A stretch of DNA of 9,569 bases from Bryobacterales bacterium (GTDB lineage Bacteria > Acidobacteriota > Terriglobia > Bryobacterales > Bryobacteraceae), in assembly GCA_003142355.1 (NCBI GenBank), contig PLMF01000226.1, forward strand, positions 1-9,569. The letters are read 5' to 3'. The notes below the pieces were generated by a model. It searched no databases, was not told the DNA's origin, and saw only the letters and a program-made list of their open reading frames with translations. Shown in pieces: positions 7,801 to 9,569 of the stretch (positions are counted from its first letter, which is position 1; the number at the start of each line of letters is the position of its first letter). The position numbers were made by a program, and so were the translations under genes.

Positions 7801-8322
7801 ATGGGCACTGGGCAATCGACTGAGGCTGCCGACGCTTTGAGACACATGCTGGACCGTTATCAGGAGCGCATCAAGTACTACGCCCAGGCGAGTCGACACA
7901 ACAAGCGCGCGTACAAGACGGCAAGATATCTCGCCGTGGTGCTCGGCGCCCTGGTGACACTGCTGGCGTCACTCTCCTCGGCGTATTTCATCAGGGGTAC
8001 GTGGCTCGAAACCGGTCTTGACATACTGACACCAATCCTGGCGGCCGGTTTGGCCATCGTGGGCGGCTTCTCCCAGAACTTTCAGTGGGGCGCCGCGTGG
8101 TCCGACATGCGAAGCGCCGCCGAACGCCTCGAAACAGAACTGGATCGCATCTCTGTCACTCCTCCCGGCCAAGTCGACGCAGTCCGGGAGCTGGCTCTTC
8201 TGGATGCGATGGTGCTCGACGAAACCAGAGGTTTCTTCCAACACCTTGTGGGGCAGATTGACAATCTGCGGCCGATTGGCAATCGGCCTTCTTCTAGTTC
8301 CCAAACCCAGATCACCGGGTAG
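7801..8322 (+). CDS. DUF4231/SLATT-type two-transmembrane-helix protein
   Basis: The product has 173 residues. An N-terminal helix (about 11-40) carries RYQERIKYYAQASRHNKRAY, basic and amphipathic, ahead of TM1 at about 41-63 (ARYLAVVLGALVTLLASLSS). TM2 is at about 73-92 (LDILTPILAAGLAIVGGFSQ). A cytoplasmic helix follows with W100-x3-R104 and AERLETEL (107-114), close to the W-x3-R-x3-E-x-L-x3-E pattern I associate with DUF4231 proteins. The family belongs to the SLATT group, predicted small membrane effectors coupled to nucleotide-signalling sensors (SMODS/CD-NTase, SLOG) in conflict systems; the assignment rests on topology and motif recall, not a search. No such sensor lies beside it, so its role here is unknown. 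The tail from about residue 151 (QIDNLRPIGNR) is encoded by two palindromes and looks like an add-on outside the domain. Its stop overlaps the 3' end of the ribokinase gene by 11 bp. Confidence 0.75.
   Translation: MGTGQSTEAADALRHMLDRYQERIKYYAQASRHNKRAYKTARYLAVVLGALVTLLASLSSAYFIRGTWLETGLDILTPILAAGLAIVGGFSQNFQWGAAWSDMRSAAERLETELDRISVTPPGQVDAVRELALLDAMVLDETRGFFQHLVGQIDNLRPIGNRPSSSSQTQITG
8253..8288. repeat. Two abutting palindromes with a shared core at the 3' end of the two-helix protein gene
   Basis: GCAGATTG-A-CAATCTGC (8253-8269) is directly followed by GGCCGATTG-G-CAATCGGCC (8270-8288). Arms are 8 and 9 bp, all perfect, each around one central base. Both contain GATTGNCAATC, 18 bp apart. 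The block is coding (about residues 151-163) and sits 24 bp before the end of the ribokinase reading frame, so hairpins could form in both convergent transcripts and act as a terminator or RNA 3' end. A dispersed palindromic repeat that inserted here is the alternative. Confidence 0.8.
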
Positions 8323-9238
8323 CCCATTCCGCCTCCAACCGCTCCCGCCCCACGAAGGACTTCTGCGTCCCCACCGCCAGGGTGGAGAGAGCCGCGTACA
8401 GATTGGCGCGGGCGATGGCTTCGGCCTCCGCGTAGCCGCTCCCCAGAAAGCACGCCAGGCTCCCGATGAAAGCGTCTCCCGCCCCCGTGGTGTCCACCGG
8501 TTCCACCGTGAATGGCGGAATGTGCCGGCTTCCATCCGCTCCCGCGCACAGCGCGCCGTTGGCGCCGAGCGTCACGATGACGCGCCGCAAACCGCCGGCC
8601 AGCAGCTTCGAAGCGCAGTCTCGAGCCTCGTCCAGCGCTCGCACCGGCATTCCGCTCAGCGCCTCCGCCTCGGTCTCGTTGGGGATGACGTAATCCGCGT
8701 TGGCCACCTCCGCCAGGTCCAGCGCCTGGCCGGGGGCCGGGTTCAGAATCGCCCGGATGCCGTGCCCGCGAGCGAAGCGCAGCGTGTGATACACGGTCTC
8801 GATGGGAATCTCGAGCTGCAAGACAATCGAATCCGCGCTGCGGAGCAGATCGGATGCGCCGTCCACGTCGCTGGGCGAAAGCCGGTCGTTGGCGCCCTTC
8901 ACCACCAGGATGCGGTTCTGGCCGGAACGATCGACGAAGATGGGGGCCACCCCGCTCGACACGCCGGGCGTGATCCACACGTGGCTGGCATCGATGCCGC
9001 GCGAGGTGAAGTTTTGGATGGTGGCCGGCCCGAACAGGTCGTCCCCCACCCGCGCCACCATCGACACCCGCGCGCCGCACAGCCGCGCCGCGACCGCCTG
9101 GTTGGCTCCTTTCCCTCCGAAGCCGAGATGGAATTCGCGCCCGAAAATAGTCTCGCCCGGACGCGGAAACAGATCCGTAAACGTGGTCAGATCGACGTTC
9201 GCGCTTCCAACCACGACGATGTGGGGCTGTCGGTTCAT
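8312..9238 (-). CDS. rbsK: Ribokinase (PfkB family sugar kinase)
   Basis: The product has 308 residues, the normal length. It would phosphorylate D-ribose at O5 with ATP in the cytoplasm, feeding the pentose phosphate pathway. Landmarks: substrate loop GSANVDL (11-17), PfkB signature 1 GGKGANQAVAA (41-51), QLEIP (141-145), NPAPG (166-170), NETEAE (187-192), VTLGANGA (222-229), and signature 2 DTTGAGDAFIGSLA (249-262) with catalytic base Asp255. NPAP, NETEAE and QLEIP point to ribokinase rather than fructokinase or adenosine kinase, though the exact sugar is unproven. Start ATG 9238 aligns with the usual ribokinase N-terminus (IVVVGSANVD shortly after Met); the ribosome binding site is weak (GATGAAG). 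No ribose transporter, RbsD or LacI-type repressor is in the window. It is convergent with the two-helix protein, with an 11-bp stop overlap, and divergent from the aminotransferase. Confidence 0.92.
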   Translation of the reverse strand: MNRQPHIVVVGSANVDLTTFTDLFPRPGETIFGREFHLGFGGKGANQAVAARLCGARVSMVARVGDDLFGPATIQNFTSRGIDASHVWITPGVSSGVAPIFVDRSGQNRILVVKGANDRLSPSDVDGASDLLRSADSIVLQLEIPIETVYHTLRFARGHGIRAILNPAPGQALDLAEVANADYVIPNETEAEALSGMPVRALDEARDCASKLLAGGLRRVIVTLGANGALCAGADGSRHIPPFTVEPVDTTGAGDAFIGSLACFLGSGYAEAEAIARANLYAALSTLAVGTQKSFVGRERLEAEWATR

Positions 9239-9360
9239 AGCTTCATCATTGTAACTGCCCGCCGATTCAGTTGGTTTATGCTCGTGACATCCTGTATACT
9301 AGCCTTAATCCCTCGATCGGAGTCTGTGGGGGATCACTATATTCGAAGGATGTACAAGGC
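9239..9360. promoter_or_regulatory. Divergent intergenic region between ribokinase and aminotransferase
   Basis: These 122 bases separate two divergent starts and are more AT-rich than the genes. The rightward promoter is listed separately. For the leftward ribokinase gene only a TACAAT hexamer close to the start codon is seen, with no matching -35 box, so no promoter is called. The aminotransferase ribosome binding site is GAAGGA at 9345-9350, 10 nt before ATG 9361. Confidence 0.5.
9271..9300 (+). promoter_or_regulatory. Probable sigma70-type promoter of the aminotransferase gene
   Basis: TTGGTT (9271-9276) and TATACT (9295-9300) are spaced 18 bp apart, close to consensus at both boxes. The predicted transcript would begin near 9307 and have a leader of about 55 nt before ATG 9361. 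It is the best promoter match I could find in the window. Confidence 0.6.
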
Positions 9361-9569
9361 ATGAGTTTAAGCCAACTCGCAAAATCCATATCCGAGTCGC
9401 CCACCCTCAAGCTGAATGAAACCGCGGCCTTGCTCCGGGACAAGGGCGAACCCGTCATCCACCTCGGCGGCGGCGAGCCCAAAAGCAAAGCGCCCATCGA
9501 CGCCATCGTGAGCTGCGCGGCTCTTCTCAGCACCGGCGACGTGAAATACACTCCGGCGGACGGCATTCC
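9361..9569 (+). CDS. Class I/II PLP-dependent aminotransferase, N-terminal fragment (runs off right edge)
   Basis: The 69 visible codons begin MSLSQLAKSISESPTLKLNE and continue through VIHLGGGEPKSKAP and GDVKYTPADGI. This matches the N-terminus of fold-type I aminotransferases of the aspartate aminotransferase Ib type, where SPTL, the GxGEP turn and the KYTP-x-x-G strand line the substrate site. Typical members have about 390-400 residues, so most of the protein, including the PLP-binding lysine, lies outside the window. Donor and acceptor cannot be told from this part. ATG 9361 is supported by GAAGGA 10 nt upstream and by a promoter 60 bp further up. A four-codon ORF (MYKA, 9350-9364) ends on this start codon. 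Confidence 0.85.
   Translation, partial: MSLSQLAKSISESPTLKLNETAALLRDKGEPVIHLGGGEPKSKAPIDAIVSCAALLSTGDVKYTPADGI

Noticed and set aside
8082..9080. 332-codon minus-strand frame overlapping the ribokinase and two-helix genes
   Set aside because: It is out of frame with the ribokinase, very rich in Arg and Gly, and crosses into the antisense of another real gene.

Overview
The window looks like chromosomal DNA of a GC-rich Gram-negative bacterium, most likely an acidobacterium of the Solibacter/Bryobacter type. This is inferred from family content, not from a marker gene. The pointers are a 1199-residue TonB-dependent receptor with an N-terminal carboxypeptidase-regulatory-like domain and the plug motif DLPLNGRN. 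Beside it, and divergent, lies a winged-helix regulator fused through one membrane helix to a PD40 beta-propeller. Both protein types are strongly expanded in that phylum.

Layout, left to right. (1) 1-2132, minus: the regulator-propeller protein, open to the left edge with no frameshift. (2) 2133-2280: a divergent control region with a 23-bp perfect palindrome next to the receptor's ribosome binding site. (3) 2281-5880, plus: the TonB-dependent outer-membrane receptor. (4) 5881-5970: a short convergent gap with a 22-nt-arm inverted repeat. (5) 5971-7551, minus: a secreted S10 serine carboxypeptidase-like protein with the full catalytic triad and a nine-glycine run. (6) 7552-7800: a divergent gap with small hairpins. 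(7) 7801-8322, plus: a 173-residue two-helix membrane protein of the DUF4231/SLATT type. Its last codons are made of two abutting palindromes and overlap the next gene tail to tail. (8) 8312-9238, minus: a ribokinase. (9) 9239-9360: a divergent gap with a good sigma70-type promoter. (10) 9361-9569, plus: the first 69 codons of a class I/II PLP aminotransferase.

Apart from the sensor/receptor pair, the genes alternate in strand and do not look like one operon. The receptor (outer-membrane uptake), the S10 peptidase (periplasmic or external peptide trimming) and the trans-envelope sensor would fit scavenging of peptides or other polymers, but that link is inference. The accessory-looking part is the SLATT-type protein: the family is a predicted membrane effector of nucleotide-regulated conflict systems, yet no sensor partner is visible here. 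I found no RNA gene, CRISPR array, transposase or complete mobile element. No complete new system can be demonstrated. The most notable non-gene signals are the palindromes and the four tight cysteine pairs of the receptor.
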